DNA of 5,861 nucleotides from Oscillospiraceae bacterium (GCA_031280325.1 JAITGW010000089.1:1-5861), one strand, 5' to 3'. Counted from the stretch's first letter, positions 1 through 5,861 are shown. The notes: generated from the sequence alone by a model not told the origin. Made by a program: numbers and translations.

Positions 1-196
1 GCGCGGCAGCAACGAAAAGCAGAACCAGATGATCCGCAGGCACTTCCCGAAAGGCACCAATTTTGATGACGTGTCCGATGAGGGAGTGGAGCGCATGGAG
101 GGCTGGCTGAATAATTATCCGCGCAAGTTGCTGGACAGGGGCACCAGTCAAAAGCTGTTTGATCAGGCGTTAGCAAGCCTCGCGCCATGTTCATAA
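1..196 (+). CDS. IS30-family transposase, C-terminal fragment (5' end outside window)
   Basis: The frame starting at base 2 is open from the window edge to TAA at 194-196 and gives 64 residues. It begins RGSNEKQNQMIRRHFPKG, which is the signature of the end of the IS30 (DDE) transposase catalytic core: the Glu in 'RGSNE' (residue 5 of the fragment) is the third catalytic acidic residue, and the following N-x-x-IRR-x-FPKGT is highly conserved in the family. The rest (WLNNYPRKLLDRGTSQKLF) matches the usual C-terminal helix region 'LNNRPRKxLxxxTPxExF'. The family cuts and joins the IS ends during copy-out/circle-type transposition. The two catalytic Asp residues and the N-terminal HTH would lie upstream of the window. 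Nothing in the visible part is broken, so the gene may be intact. It faces mnmE tail to tail. Confidence 0.93.
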   Translation, partial: RGSNEKQNQMIRRHFPKGTNFDDVSDEGVERMEGWLNNYPRKLLDRGTSQKLFDQALASLAPCS

Positions 197-240
197 AAAT
201 TTACAAATTTCTTGCACTTACCTATTGACATTTGCCCGAA
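1..240 (+). mobile_element. Right-hand part of an IS30-family insertion sequence (end approximate)
   Basis: The transposase tail ends at 196, and IS30 elements normally end within some tens of bases after the transposase stop. The AT-rich stretch 197-240 contains TTGCACTT (212-219) followed by TTGACA (225-230), a plausible outward -35 box; in IS30 itself the right terminal repeat carries a -35 hexamer. The exact terminal base and the target duplication cannot be fixed because the left end is outside the window. The end coordinate is therefore an inference, with the true end probably between about 230 and 275. Confidence 0.6.
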
Positions 241-275
241 AACTTAATCTTGTCTTAACAATGCTTTGACATTGC
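225..275 (+). repeat. Two near-identical TTGACATT(T)GC motifs, 41 bp apart
   Basis: TTGACATTTGC occurs at 225-235 and TTGACATTGC at 266-275, in the same orientation, differing by a single T. Seen directly. One possible reading is that the first copy belongs to the IS30 right end and the second to the flanking DNA, since IS30-type elements are known to favour targets resembling their own ends. Chance is also possible at this length. Both contain a consensus -35 hexamer, but neither has a convincing -10 at 16-18 bp. Confidence 0.45.
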
Positions 276-283
276 GCACAGAC
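252..283 (-). terminator. Weak imperfect hairpin directly after the mnmE stop
   Basis: GTCT (252-255) can pair with AGAC (280-283), and CAATG (259-263) with CATTG (270-274), around a 6-nt loop, with an asymmetric internal loop between the two stems. It starts 1-2 nt beyond the mnmE stop codon, a natural place for a terminator. The stems are short and AT-rich and no clean U-run follows on the - strand transcript, only a TTTT about 12 nt later. Listed as a candidate only. Confidence 0.2.
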
Positions 284-284
284 T

Positions 285-1649
285 CTATTTCCCGACGCAA
301 AAGCGCGAAAAAATCCGCTCCGCCGTGTCCTCGCGTATTGAGTGCCCCGTAACCTCGCCGAGCGACGTGAGCGCGGCTTCCAGCTCTGAAATGACCGCGT
401 CCGGCGTGACGCGAGCGCGCAGCGCCGCTGTGCAGGAATGAGTAGCCTCCAGCGCGGAGCGCACGGCCTGCTCCTGCCGCAGATTTGTGAGTATCTCGCC
501 CGGGGCGGCGTCAGTTTTATCGCGCGTCAGATCCGCAACGGCGTCCGCCAGGGCAGAGATTCCATCGCCGGTTTTTGCGGACACACAAACAGTTGCGGCA
601 AATCGTGAGGACGGGAAATCGCAGCCGGCAGAATATCCCAAATCGCATTTGTTCATAACGGCGACGGCGGGAATATTCTCAGGCAGACGCTCTATCAGCG
701 CGAAATCATCAGCAGTGATCGGGCGCGACGCGTCGAATACCGCGAGAAGCAGAGACGAGCCAAAAGCGGCGGCGAGCGCGCGGTCAATGCCGAGGCGTTC
801 CGCCTCGTCAAGCGCGCCGCGTATTCCGGCGGTGTCGATAAGCCGCAGGAGCGTTGTACCGAGGCGGAGCTTTTCTTCCACCGTGTCGCGCGTTGTGCCG
901 GGATTTGCCGTGACGATTGCGCGGTCAAAGCCTACAAGCGCGTTTAATAGAGAGGATTTGCCCGCATTCGGGATGCCGACAATCGCCGCGGGAATACCGG
1001 ATCGCAGCGCGGCGCCGCGCGCGCAGGTTTGCAAAAGCGCAGAAAGCTCCGCCGCCGCCGCGTCTAAAACGGCGATATATTCTTCCGCGCGAAAGTCGTC
1101 AATATCCTCGTCGGGATAGTCAATGACCGCGTGGAAGTGTGACGTAACGTCAAGCAGCGCGGCATACGTTTTTTCGATTCTCCGCGACAGCGCGCCGGAG
1201 AGCTGCGCCATGGCGTTTTGCGCCGCCGCAAGCGTCTCGGCCTCGATAATATCGATTACCGCTTCCGCCTGGGCCATATCAAGCCGTCCGTTCAAAAACG
1301 CGCGGCGCGTGAATTCGCCGGGCTGCGCAAGTCTTGCGCCCGCGGCAATTGCGGCGCGCAAAAGCTCCGCCAGAACGATGGGCGAGCCGTGGCACGAAAG
1401 CTCCGCCGAATCCTCTCCCGTATAGCTGCTCGGCGCGGGAAAAAAGACTGCCATACAGTTGTCGGTCGGGGTTTTATCTGTGTCAAGCGCAAGACCGCGC
1501 AGAAGCTTGCGCGGAGCGTCCGAGGGGTTCGAGGAAAACGGAGAAAATACTGATTGTAATATTTCTCGTGTGCGATCACCGCTTATACGCAGGATCCCAA
1601 TTGCGGAGACGCCGTGAGCCGTGGCGATGGCGGCGATCGTGTCAGCCAT
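285..1649 (-). CDS. mnmE: tRNA uridine-5-carboxymethylaminomethyl modification GTPase MnmE (TrmE)
   Basis: MnmE works with MnmG (GidA) in the cytoplasm to install the (carboxymethyl)aminomethyl group at C5 of wobble uridine 34 in certain tRNAs, using a formyl-tetrahydrofolate-derived one-carbon unit and GTP hydrolysis. The protein is 454 aa, the same as the E. coli enzyme. It has the N-terminal folate-binding domain (about 1-120), starting with the conserved DTIAAIAT; a helical domain opening with NGRLDMAQAEAV (120-131); and an inserted Ras-like G domain with G1 GIPNAGKS (225-232), G2 TTRDT (252-256), G3 DTAG (272-275), G4 NKCD (333-336) and G5 SAK (357-359). The C-terminal FCVGK supplies the catalytic Cys451. 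The frame is open upstream to 1835, but the ATG at 1649 is chosen because family homology begins exactly there. That ATG overlaps the transketolase stop by 8 nt (ATGGCTGA). No clear Shine-Dalgarno site precedes it, so translation is probably coupled. All key residues are present. Confidence 0.97.
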   Translation of the reverse strand: MADTIAAIATAHGVSAIGILRISGDRTREILQSVFSPFSSNPSDAPRKLLRGLALDTDKTPTDNCMAVFFPAPSSYTGEDSAELSCHGSPIVLAELLRAAIAAGARLAQPGEFTRRAFLNGRLDMAQAEAVIDIIEAETLAAAQNAMAQLSGALSRRIEKTYAALLDVTSHFHAVIDYPDEDIDDFRAEEYIAVLDAAAAELSALLQTCARGAALRSGIPAAIVGIPNAGKSSLLNALVGFDRAIVTANPGTTRDTVEEKLRLGTTLLRLIDTAGIRGALDEAERLGIDRALAAAFGSSLLLAVFDASRPITADDFALIERLPENIPAVAVMNKCDLGYSAGCDFPSSRFAATVCVSAKTGDGISALADAVADLTRDKTDAAPGEILTNLRQEQAVRSALEATHSCTAALRARVTPDAVISELEAALTSLGEVTGHSIREDTAERIFSRFCVGK

Positions 1650-2616
1650 TTTTGCGCTGTACGGCAAGCTTTGCCGCGCGGACAATGTGCTCCGGCGTGA
1701 GGTCGTATTCCTTGAGTAAAAAGTTCTCCGAGCCGACCTGACCAAAGCGGTCGTCAACGCCGACCATCTCAATGGGGACAGGCTGCGTCCGCACAACGCA
1801 CTCCGCGACTGCGGAACCGAGTCCGCCGTAAACATTATGGTTCTCCGCCGTGACGATCGCCCCGGTTTCCGCAGCGGCGCGGGCGATTATATCGGCGTCA
1901 ACCGGCTTAATCGTGAACAGATCTATTACACGCGCCGAAATACCGTCCGCCGCAAGAGCGTCCGCCGCGGAAAGCGCGGGGGCAACCATGATTCCCGCGG
2001 CGATAATCGTCACGTCAGCGCCGCCGCGCAAAAGATTTCCCTTGCCGATTTCAAAGGTCGAGCCGGGCGCGTAGATCCCCTTTGCGTTTTTGCGCGGGAA
2101 GCGCATATAATACACTCCGTAATATTTGTCTCCGGCAAGCTGATCGACAATATCGCCGAGAAGGACGGGATCGGTCAAATCTAAAATCGTGATGCGGGGG
2201 ATGGAACGCAGCACCCCGATATCCTCGAAGGGCATGTGCGTGCCGCCGTTGTGCGCCGCCGTAATTCCGGGATCAGAGCCGATAAGGCGCAGATTCAGCT
2301 TCGCGTATGCGCCGGAAATCATAATCTGATCGCACGCGCGGCGCGATGTGAAGCAGCCGAAGCTGTGCGCGAACGGAATTTTTCCCACAGAGGAAAGCCC
2401 GGCGGCGACGCCGACCATATTGGCCTCCGCAATACCGCATTGGATCGCTCTGCCGGGAAAGCGCCTGAAGAAATCCGACAGTCCGAAAGCGGAGGCAAGA
2501 TCCGCGTCGAGTGCGACGACGCGATCGTCACGCTCGGCGGCGGCTGTGAGCGCCTGTCCAAATGCGTCCCGCATAAGCGTCGGATGGGTTTCGATTTTAG
2601 TCAGAACAGTATACAT
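1642..2616 (-). CDS. Transketolase, C-terminal subunit (split transketolase)
   Basis: This 324-aa protein corresponds to the pyrimidine-binding and C-terminal domains of transketolase. With the N-terminal subunit encoded just upstream it should form the thiamine-diphosphate enzyme that moves two-carbon ketol units between sugar phosphates in the non-oxidative pentose phosphate pathway. Visible signatures are QCGIAEANMVGVAAGLS (59-75), whose Glu64 is the residue that activates the cofactor's pyrimidine ring; the FGCFTSRRACDQI stretch (86-98); GGTHMPFEDIG (124-134), where transketolases have a G-x-THxPxED loop; and the C-terminal domain with DLFTIKPVD (232-240), a TAENHNVYGGLGS segment (256-268) and FGQVGSENFLL (291-301). 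Start chosen at 2616 because AGGAGG lies 8 nt upstream; another in-frame Met at residue 15 is less well placed. Its stop overlaps the mnmE start. The substrate could differ from classical transketolase, since split versions also occur in special sugar pathways; the sequence does not decide this. Confidence 0.93.
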   Translation of the reverse strand: MYTVLTKIETHPTLMRDAFGQALTAAAERDDRVVALDADLASAFGLSDFFRRFPGRAIQCGIAEANMVGVAAGLSSVGKIPFAHSFGCFTSRRACDQIMISGAYAKLNLRLIGSDPGITAAHNGGTHMPFEDIGVLRSIPRITILDLTDPVLLGDIVDQLAGDKYYGVYYMRFPRKNAKGIYAPGSTFEIGKGNLLRGGADVTIIAAGIMVAPALSAADALAADGISARVIDLFTIKPVDADIIARAAAETGAIVTAENHNVYGGLGSAVAECVVRTQPVPIEMVGVDDRFGQVGSENFLLKEYDLTPEHIVRAAKLAVQRKNG

Positions 2617-2624
2617 TTCTGTGT

Positions 2625-2630
2625 CCTCCT
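2625..2630 (-). promoter_or_regulatory. Shine-Dalgarno site of the transketolase C-terminal subunit
   Basis: On the - strand AGGAGG (2630-2625) stands 8 nt before the ATG at 2616. The stop TAG of the N-terminal subunit (2631-2629) is embedded in the start of this site, so ribosomes ending the first half are delivered to the start of the second. This suits two subunits needed in equal amounts and decides the start codon. Confidence 0.85.
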
Positions 2631-3447
2631 ATATACCGGAGCGGATGGCGGCGATTGCCGCGCCGATCTGTTCTTTTGTGAAGCTCATGCTGTGATTGAA
2701 CTCGACTCCCTGCGCAAAGTCCACTCCATAGCCCTTGATTGTGTCGAGAATTATCGCGGTCGGTCTCCGCGTCTGAGCGCCCGCGGCCGCGACAGCGCCG
2801 GCGATTGCCGCAACGTCGTGACCGGGAGCCTCGATGACGTTCCAGGAGAAAGAGCGGAATTTTGCCGCGATGTCGCCGAGATCGAGTACGTTTTCAAGAA
2901 AGCCTCCGAGCTGCTGCTTGTTATAGTCCACAAAGCAGATGAGGCTTGAGAGTTTATAGTGGGCGGCGAACATAGCGCCCTCCCAAACCTGCCCCTCGTC
3001 GCACTCGCCGTCTCCGAGGATAAGATACGTTTTGTTGTTCCAGCCGTTCAGGCGGGAGCCGAGAGCCATACCGATCGCGGCGGAAATTCCCTGACCGAGA
3101 CTGCCGCAGGTCATGTCCACGCCGGGCGTTTTTGTGCGGTCAACATGACTTGGCAGATGCGTTCCGCCCTGATTGAGCGTGAGCAGCATTTCGCGCGGGA
3201 AAAACCCGCGCAGCGCAAGGGCGGCGTAAAGCGCGGGACCGGCGTGACCCTTGCTCAGGACGAGTCTGTCGCGCTCCTGCCAGTTTGGATTTTGAGGATC
3301 GTGGCGCAGCGCGCCGCCATAGAGAACGGCGAGCGCTTCAACAATGCTCATCGAGCCGCCGATGTGTCCGGAGCCGAACGACTCAAGGCATTCAAGCGCC
3401 GCTGTGCGGATTTCCGCAGCAAACTGTCTGAGTTCGGTTGTGTTCAT
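2629..3447 (-). CDS. Transketolase, N-terminal subunit (split transketolase)
   Basis: This 272-aa protein is the diphosphate-binding half of transketolase, and pairs with the product of the next gene to give the complete cytoplasmic enzyme. It shows SGHIGGSMS (26-34) with His28, SKGHAGPALYAAL (65-77) with His68, GSLGQG (115-120), and the thiamine-diphosphate motif running from GDG (145-147) to Asn176 in DYNKQQ, which binds Mg2+ and the cofactor diphosphate. NHSMSFTKEQ (251-260) matches the conserved His region near the end of the domain. The length of about 270 residues is usual for the N-terminal half of split transketolases and about 40% of a fused enzyme. The ATG at 3447 follows AGGAGG by 4 nt and overlaps the upstream stop as ATGA. 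I see no defect. Classical use is the pentose phosphate pathway; a specialised substrate cannot be excluded. Confidence 0.94.
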   Translation of the reverse strand: MNTTELRQFAAEIRTAALECLESFGSGHIGGSMSIVEALAVLYGGALRHDPQNPNWQERDRLVLSKGHAGPALYAALALRGFFPREMLLTLNQGGTHLPSHVDRTKTPGVDMTCGSLGQGISAAIGMALGSRLNGWNNKTYLILGDGECDEGQVWEGAMFAAHYKLSSLICFVDYNKQQLGGFLENVLDLGDIAAKFRSFSWNVIEAPGHDVAAIAGAVAAAGAQTRRPTAIILDTIKGYGVDFAQGVEFNHSMSFTKEQIGAAIAAIRSGI

Positions 3448-5480
3448 GGTTCCTCCTCGATTTCTGAGTTTAGCTCGTGGTTTTTGCGGTAATAGTCCAT
3501 GACGCGCGCGTCGGTCAGAAGCGTTTGAGCGAGGCGTGTAAGCTCATTCGTGAGCGCGCCGTTCTCAATAAACGTTCCTGTCGCGCTGTTTACCACGGGA
3601 ACGCGGGCGCGCAGCTTGTCCATCGCGTTCATGTGTCCGTCGCCGCGCCAGCCCAAAAGCCCGAAGAGACGGTTCATGAGAAAGCCGGGAGAGAAATCGC
3701 CGCCGTCGCCTTTGAAAACATCTCCGAACATTGCGCGCGCGGCGTCGTTGCCCCATATGATATACGGCGTGGCATAGCGATTGTACAGCCCGTCGGGCGT
3801 GCCCGTATCAAGATTGACGTCAAGCTCATTATATACCATGTCGTCATAACCCAGCCACGCCTTATGGTCGCCGTATATGACCAGAACAACCGGCGCGGAA
3901 TCATGGCGGAAAGATTCCGCAAGAGTCCACAGGCGTTCATTGGTGTCCGCGATTCCGTACAGATAGTTGTTGAGTATGTAATAGGATTCGTCGCTCAGGA
4001 CTCCTTTTGGGACAATCTCATCGCCCATCAGAAACGTATCGTAATAGCCGCCGTGATTCTGATATGACAAGTGGTGCGCAAAATACGGACGTGCGCGGTC
4101 GCGCGCCTTGAACATCGCGCGGATCTTTGGCAGAAAATACGCGTCGGTGCGGTCGGAATCCTCGAAGTCCTGCAGGAAATAGTAATTGTCAAAGCCGAGA
4201 TACGCATTAACCGCCTTGCGGTTATAGTACCAGTCGTCTCCAACATGCAGCCCCTCAGTATAATAACCCTGGGTCTTGAAATAACGCACATAGGAGTCGA
4301 TATCATAGGTGATCTCATCCAGGGACAAAAGTCCGGCGAGAAACAGACGCTCCGTGTCGATGGTTCCGCCGCCGAAGGTGTTTGTGATGAGGCTGCCGCT
4401 CAGCGACTCGCTCTTTAGGGCGCGCCATTTTTCATACACGTCAACGCTCCAATTTTCATCGAACATCCATTCGGAGACATCGTTAAAGGATTCAAGCATT
4501 ATGCTGATCACATTTACGCGCCTGTCCCGCGGAATTCCGTTGGGCAAAGCCGCCTGCAGTCTCGCTTTCGCGGCGCTCTCGCCATACCCCTCCGGAGGGG
4601 CGGAGGCAGACTGGCGAAGCGCGCGGATAAATGGCCAGATAAACCCGTGAGCGGAAAAATCATCCGGGGTTCCGCTTTGCAAGAGGTTTGCCCCCCGCCC
4701 GCGCGAGTATAGATTGCCGCTTTGCATAAGCGCCGTGCATATCGCGAGCGCCGCAAGCGCCGCCGCGGCGCCGGAGAGGCGAATCCGCAAACGGGGACGG
4801 GACGGACGCAGACGCGCGCAGTAAAGCGTTCCGAGCGGTATGTACAGCGCGGCGAGAATGACGGGCGGATCAAGAGAGAACTGAAATTTGCCGAACATGG
4901 CGGCGGCTTCGCCGATAAACACAAGATCTGACGGCAGAAAGGGTCTGGCGCGCGTCTGAATTTTATAATAGTTCGCCGCCGAGAACAAAAGAAGCGTAGC
5001 CGCCGCCGTCAAAAACGCTATCCACGGCTTTCCGGACGCAAAATACAGCAGAGCCGCAAGGAAAACGCCGGGCAAAAGGTTGAGCAGCAGCACGGCGGTA
5101 TCCGTGAAATATGAGTCGAATAGCGCGGTATCGGAGCCCGCGGCGAGGCGCAGAGAGATCAGGCCGATTTCAATTGAAAGCAGCAGAAGCGACACCGCGG
5201 CAACAGCGCGGGAGTGCCGCGCAAAGCGCCATGCGCGCCCGGCGGAGCCGGCAGCCGCAGTTCCCGCGGCAAGTATACGTGCCCGCGCAAATGATGCGGC
5301 GCCGACGCAAAGAGACTTTGCGCGCCCGAAAAGCGCCCTCGCGCCCGATCGCGCCGACCGGAGGGCGTCGAGTATGACGCGCCGGGCTGACGCGAAAGCC
5401 CGCAGGGCGCGTGCCGTATGCGGCTTTGGCTTTTGCCGGATTTCCCGGGTGAAGCGCTGTAATGAGCGAATAATACGCAC
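3444..5480 (-). CDS. LTA synthase-like membrane sulfatase-fold protein (LtaS/MdoB family phosphoglycerol transferase)
   Basis: This 678-aa protein has the architecture of lipoteichoic acid synthase: about five membrane segments (roughly 92-112, 128-148, 152-170, 207-222 and 236-252) followed by a large extracellular alkaline-phosphatase-like domain. Family marks are NYYKIQTRARPFLPSDL (170-186) between segments 3 and 4, NVISIMLESF (323-332) with metal ligand Glu330, GGGTIDTE (370-377) with probable catalytic Thr373, YQNHGGY (473-479) with a likely substrate-binding His476, and IYGDHK (535-540) with metal ligands Asp538 and His539. It therefore probably moves glycerol phosphate from phosphatidylglycerol to a glycolipid or glycan at the outer face of the membrane; the true acceptor is unknown. 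Oddly, the first 90 residues are a very basic Ala/Arg-rich tail (18 Arg, 3 Lys, 2 acidic). The GTG start lies 6 nt after the glyS stop, in the same frame, with no Shine-Dalgarno site. No ATG exists before residue 195, inside the membrane part, so this start is the best available but uncertain. Confidence 0.9.
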   Translation of the reverse strand: MRIIRSLQRFTREIRQKPKPHTARALRAFASARRVILDALRSARSGARALFGRAKSLCVGAASFARARILAAGTAAAGSAGRAWRFARHSRAVAAVSLLLLSIEIGLISLRLAAGSDTALFDSYFTDTAVLLLNLLPGVFLAALLYFASGKPWIAFLTAAATLLLFSAANYYKIQTRARPFLPSDLVFIGEAAAMFGKFQFSLDPPVILAALYIPLGTLYCARLRPSRPRLRIRLSGAAAALAALAICTALMQSGNLYSRGRGANLLQSGTPDDFSAHGFIWPFIRALRQSASAPPEGYGESAAKARLQAALPNGIPRDRRVNVISIMLESFNDVSEWMFDENWSVDVYEKWRALKSESLSGSLITNTFGGGTIDTERLFLAGLLSLDEITYDIDSYVRYFKTQGYYTEGLHVGDDWYYNRKAVNAYLGFDNYYFLQDFEDSDRTDAYFLPKIRAMFKARDRARPYFAHHLSYQNHGGYYDTFLMGDEIVPKGVLSDESYYILNNYLYGIADTNERLWTLAESFRHDSAPVVLVIYGDHKAWLGYDDMVYNELDVNLDTGTPDGLYNRYATPYIIWGNDAARAMFGDVFKGDGGDFSPGFLMNRLFGLLGWRGDGHMNAMDKLRARVPVVNSATGTFIENGALTNELTRLAQTLLTDARVMDYYRKNHELNSEIEEEP
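3452..3457 (-). promoter_or_regulatory. Shine-Dalgarno site of the transketolase N-terminal subunit
   Basis: On the - strand GAGGAGGA (3458-3451) precedes the ATG at 3447; AGGAGG ends 4 nt before it. It lies inside the last codons of the LTA-synthase-like gene, where the same bases encode the terminal Glu-Glu-Glu of its C-terminus. The start and the upstream stop overlap as ATGA, so the two genes are almost certainly translated from one message. Confidence 0.85.
4587..4600. repeat. Perfect 14-bp GC palindrome inside the LTA-synthase-like gene
   Basis: CCCCTCCGGAGGGG reads the same on both strands. It falls in the codons for about residues 294-298 (PPEG region), the linker between the last membrane segment and the catalytic domain. 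It could be chance in GC-rich DNA. No repeat of it was seen elsewhere in the window. Confidence 0.6.
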
Positions 5481-5486
5481 GAACGT

Positions 5487-5861
5487 CTAGAAAGAGGTTT
5501 TTTCGGCGATAAACGCGCGCAGCTCGCTCGTCGGTATACGGATTTGCTCCATCGAATCGCGGCTGCGCACCGTTACGCAGCCATCGGACTCCGACTCGAA
5601 GTCAACGGTGACGCAATACGGCGTTCCGATCTCGTCCTGACGGCGATAGCGCTTGCCGATCGAGCCGGAATCATCGAAATCAAGCGTGAAATCCTTTTGC
5701 AGGGAGCGAAAAAGCTCTTCCGCCGGGGGCGCGAGCTTTTTTGAAAGCGGTAGAACAGCGCATTTATACGGCGCGAGTACGGGAGAGAGGCGCAGCACCA
5801 CGCGGACGTCGTTACGCTCCGCGTCCACAACCTCCTCGTCATATGCGTCGCACAGCGCGGT
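5487..5861 (-). CDS. glyS: Glycine--tRNA ligase, alpha2 type, C-terminal fragment (5' end outside window)
   Basis: The open frame runs from the window edge to TAG at 5489-5487 and gives the last 124 residues of the enzyme that attaches glycine to tRNAGly. The fragment is the C-terminal anticodon-binding domain. It carries [18 protein letters not shown], then [36 protein letters not shown] and [18 protein letters not shown], which together are diagnostic of the dimeric class IIa GlyS found in many Clostridia, archaea and eukaryotes and not of the alpha2beta2 GlyQ/GlyS type. A full-length enzyme of this type has about 460 residues, so class II motifs 1-3 lie outside the window. A GTG at 5828 could be mistaken for a start, but conserved sequence continues upstream of it. 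The gene is first in the visible operon; any leader (for example a T-box) cannot be judged from here. Confidence 0.96.
   Translation of the reverse strand, partial: TALCDAYDEEVVDAERNDVRVVLRLSPVLAPYKCAVLPLSKKLAPPAEELFRSLQKDFTLDFDDSGSIGKRYRRQDEIGTPYCVTVDFESESDGCVTVRSRDSMEQIRIPTSELRAFIAEKTSF

Larger units (their letters stand above)
197..284. other. Convergent intergenic spacer between IS30 transposase and mnmE
   Basis: These 88 bases separate the transposase stop from the mnmE stop. They are markedly AT-richer than the operon to the right. I see no gene, tRNA or strong terminator. Contents are a presumed IS30 terminus, two near-copies of TTGACATT(T)GC and a weak imperfect stem (252-283), each listed separately. 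Confidence 0.7.
285..5861 (-). other. Probable operon glyS - LTA synthase-like - transketolase N - transketolase C - mnmE
   Basis: All five genes lie on the - strand with junctions of 6 nt, a 4-nt overlap (ATGA), 12 nt and an 8-nt overlap (ATGGCTGA). There is no room between them for an intergenic promoter or terminator, and two junctions carry a strong Shine-Dalgarno site that overlaps the end of the preceding gene. Co-transcription is inferred. The promoter would lie upstream of 5861, and the 3' end would fall in the AT-rich spacer next to the IS30 element. Confidence 0.8.

Noticed and set aside
225..294. Sigma-A-type promoters from the two TTGACA hexamers
   Set aside because: No acceptable -10 hexamer at 16-18 bp from either; the sequence downstream on the + strand runs into the 3' end of mnmE with no gene to drive.
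487..1119. + strand open frame (210 aa) antisense to mnmE
   Set aside because: Ser/Ala/Arg-rich low-information product expected from reading GC-rich coding DNA backwards; mnmE is unambiguous.
1650..1835. N-terminal extension of mnmE by 62 residues
   Set aside because: The extension lies entirely inside the transketolase C-terminal subunit gene, is Ser/Arg-rich noise, and MnmE homology starts exactly at the ATG at 1649, giving the usual 454 residues.
2236..2949. Long + strand open frame (237 aa) antisense to both transketolase genes
   Set aside because: It is a shadow of GC-rich codon use on the opposite strand. Its product resembles no known protein, has no convincing ribosome binding site and spans the junction of two well-identified genes.
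3477..4067. + strand open frame (196 aa) antisense to the LtaS-like gene
   Set aside because: Composition is explained by the reverse of a strongly supported gene with all catalytic motifs; no own family signature seen.
4514..4585. Small - strand frame starting at the ATG after GGAGGGG (23 aa, MARAPRKRD...)
   Set aside because: It is out of frame inside a solid gene, very short and without family resemblance; the SD-like sequence is part of a GC palindrome.
1..5861. CRISPR array, tRNA/rRNA gene, riboswitch or phage/defence module
   Set aside because: No regularly spaced repeats, no cloverleaf-like or rRNA-like sequence, and no spare intergenic space above 88 bp in which such an element could sit; all coding regions are accounted for by five housekeeping-type genes and one transposase tail.

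Overview
The window looks like a chromosomal piece from a GC-rich, low-redundancy Firmicute of the Clostridia type. The basis is the combination of an alpha2-type (single-chain) glycyl-tRNA synthetase, a two-gene 'split' transketolase, an LtaS/MdoB-type membrane phosphoglycerol transferase and a clostridial-style IS30 transposase tail. The genus cannot be told from the sequence alone. The protein-coding part is rich in GCG/CGC codons, while the left 200-285 region is clearly more AT-rich.

Layout. From 1 to 196 on the + strand is the C-terminal tail of an IS30-family transposase, followed by a short AT-rich stretch (197-284) that should contain the right end of that insertion sequence. Everything else (285-5861) is one tightly packed gene run on the - strand. 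In order of transcription it contains: the end of glyS (5861-5487), a polytopic LTA-synthase-like sulfatase-fold protein (5480-3444), transketolase N-terminal subunit (3447-2629), transketolase C-terminal subunit (2616-1642) and mnmE (1649-285). Junctions are +6, -4, +12 and -8 nt, so an operon with translational coupling is likely. No promoter is visible inside the run; it must lie upstream of glyS, outside the window. The insertion element and mnmE are convergent.

How the genes relate. GlyS and MnmE serve translation (tRNAGly charging; wobble-uridine modification of tRNAs). The two transketolase halves together make one thiamine-diphosphate enzyme of the non-oxidative pentose phosphate pathway. 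The LtaS-like protein probably transfers glycerol phosphate to an envelope acceptor. This is a housekeeping mixture rather than an obvious dedicated system. I found no CRISPR array, defence system, phage gene, rRNA or tRNA. The points most worth a second look are the very basic 90-residue N-terminal extension and SD-less GTG start of the LtaS-like protein, the separation of mnmE from its usual neighbours, and the IS30 end lying directly behind the operon.
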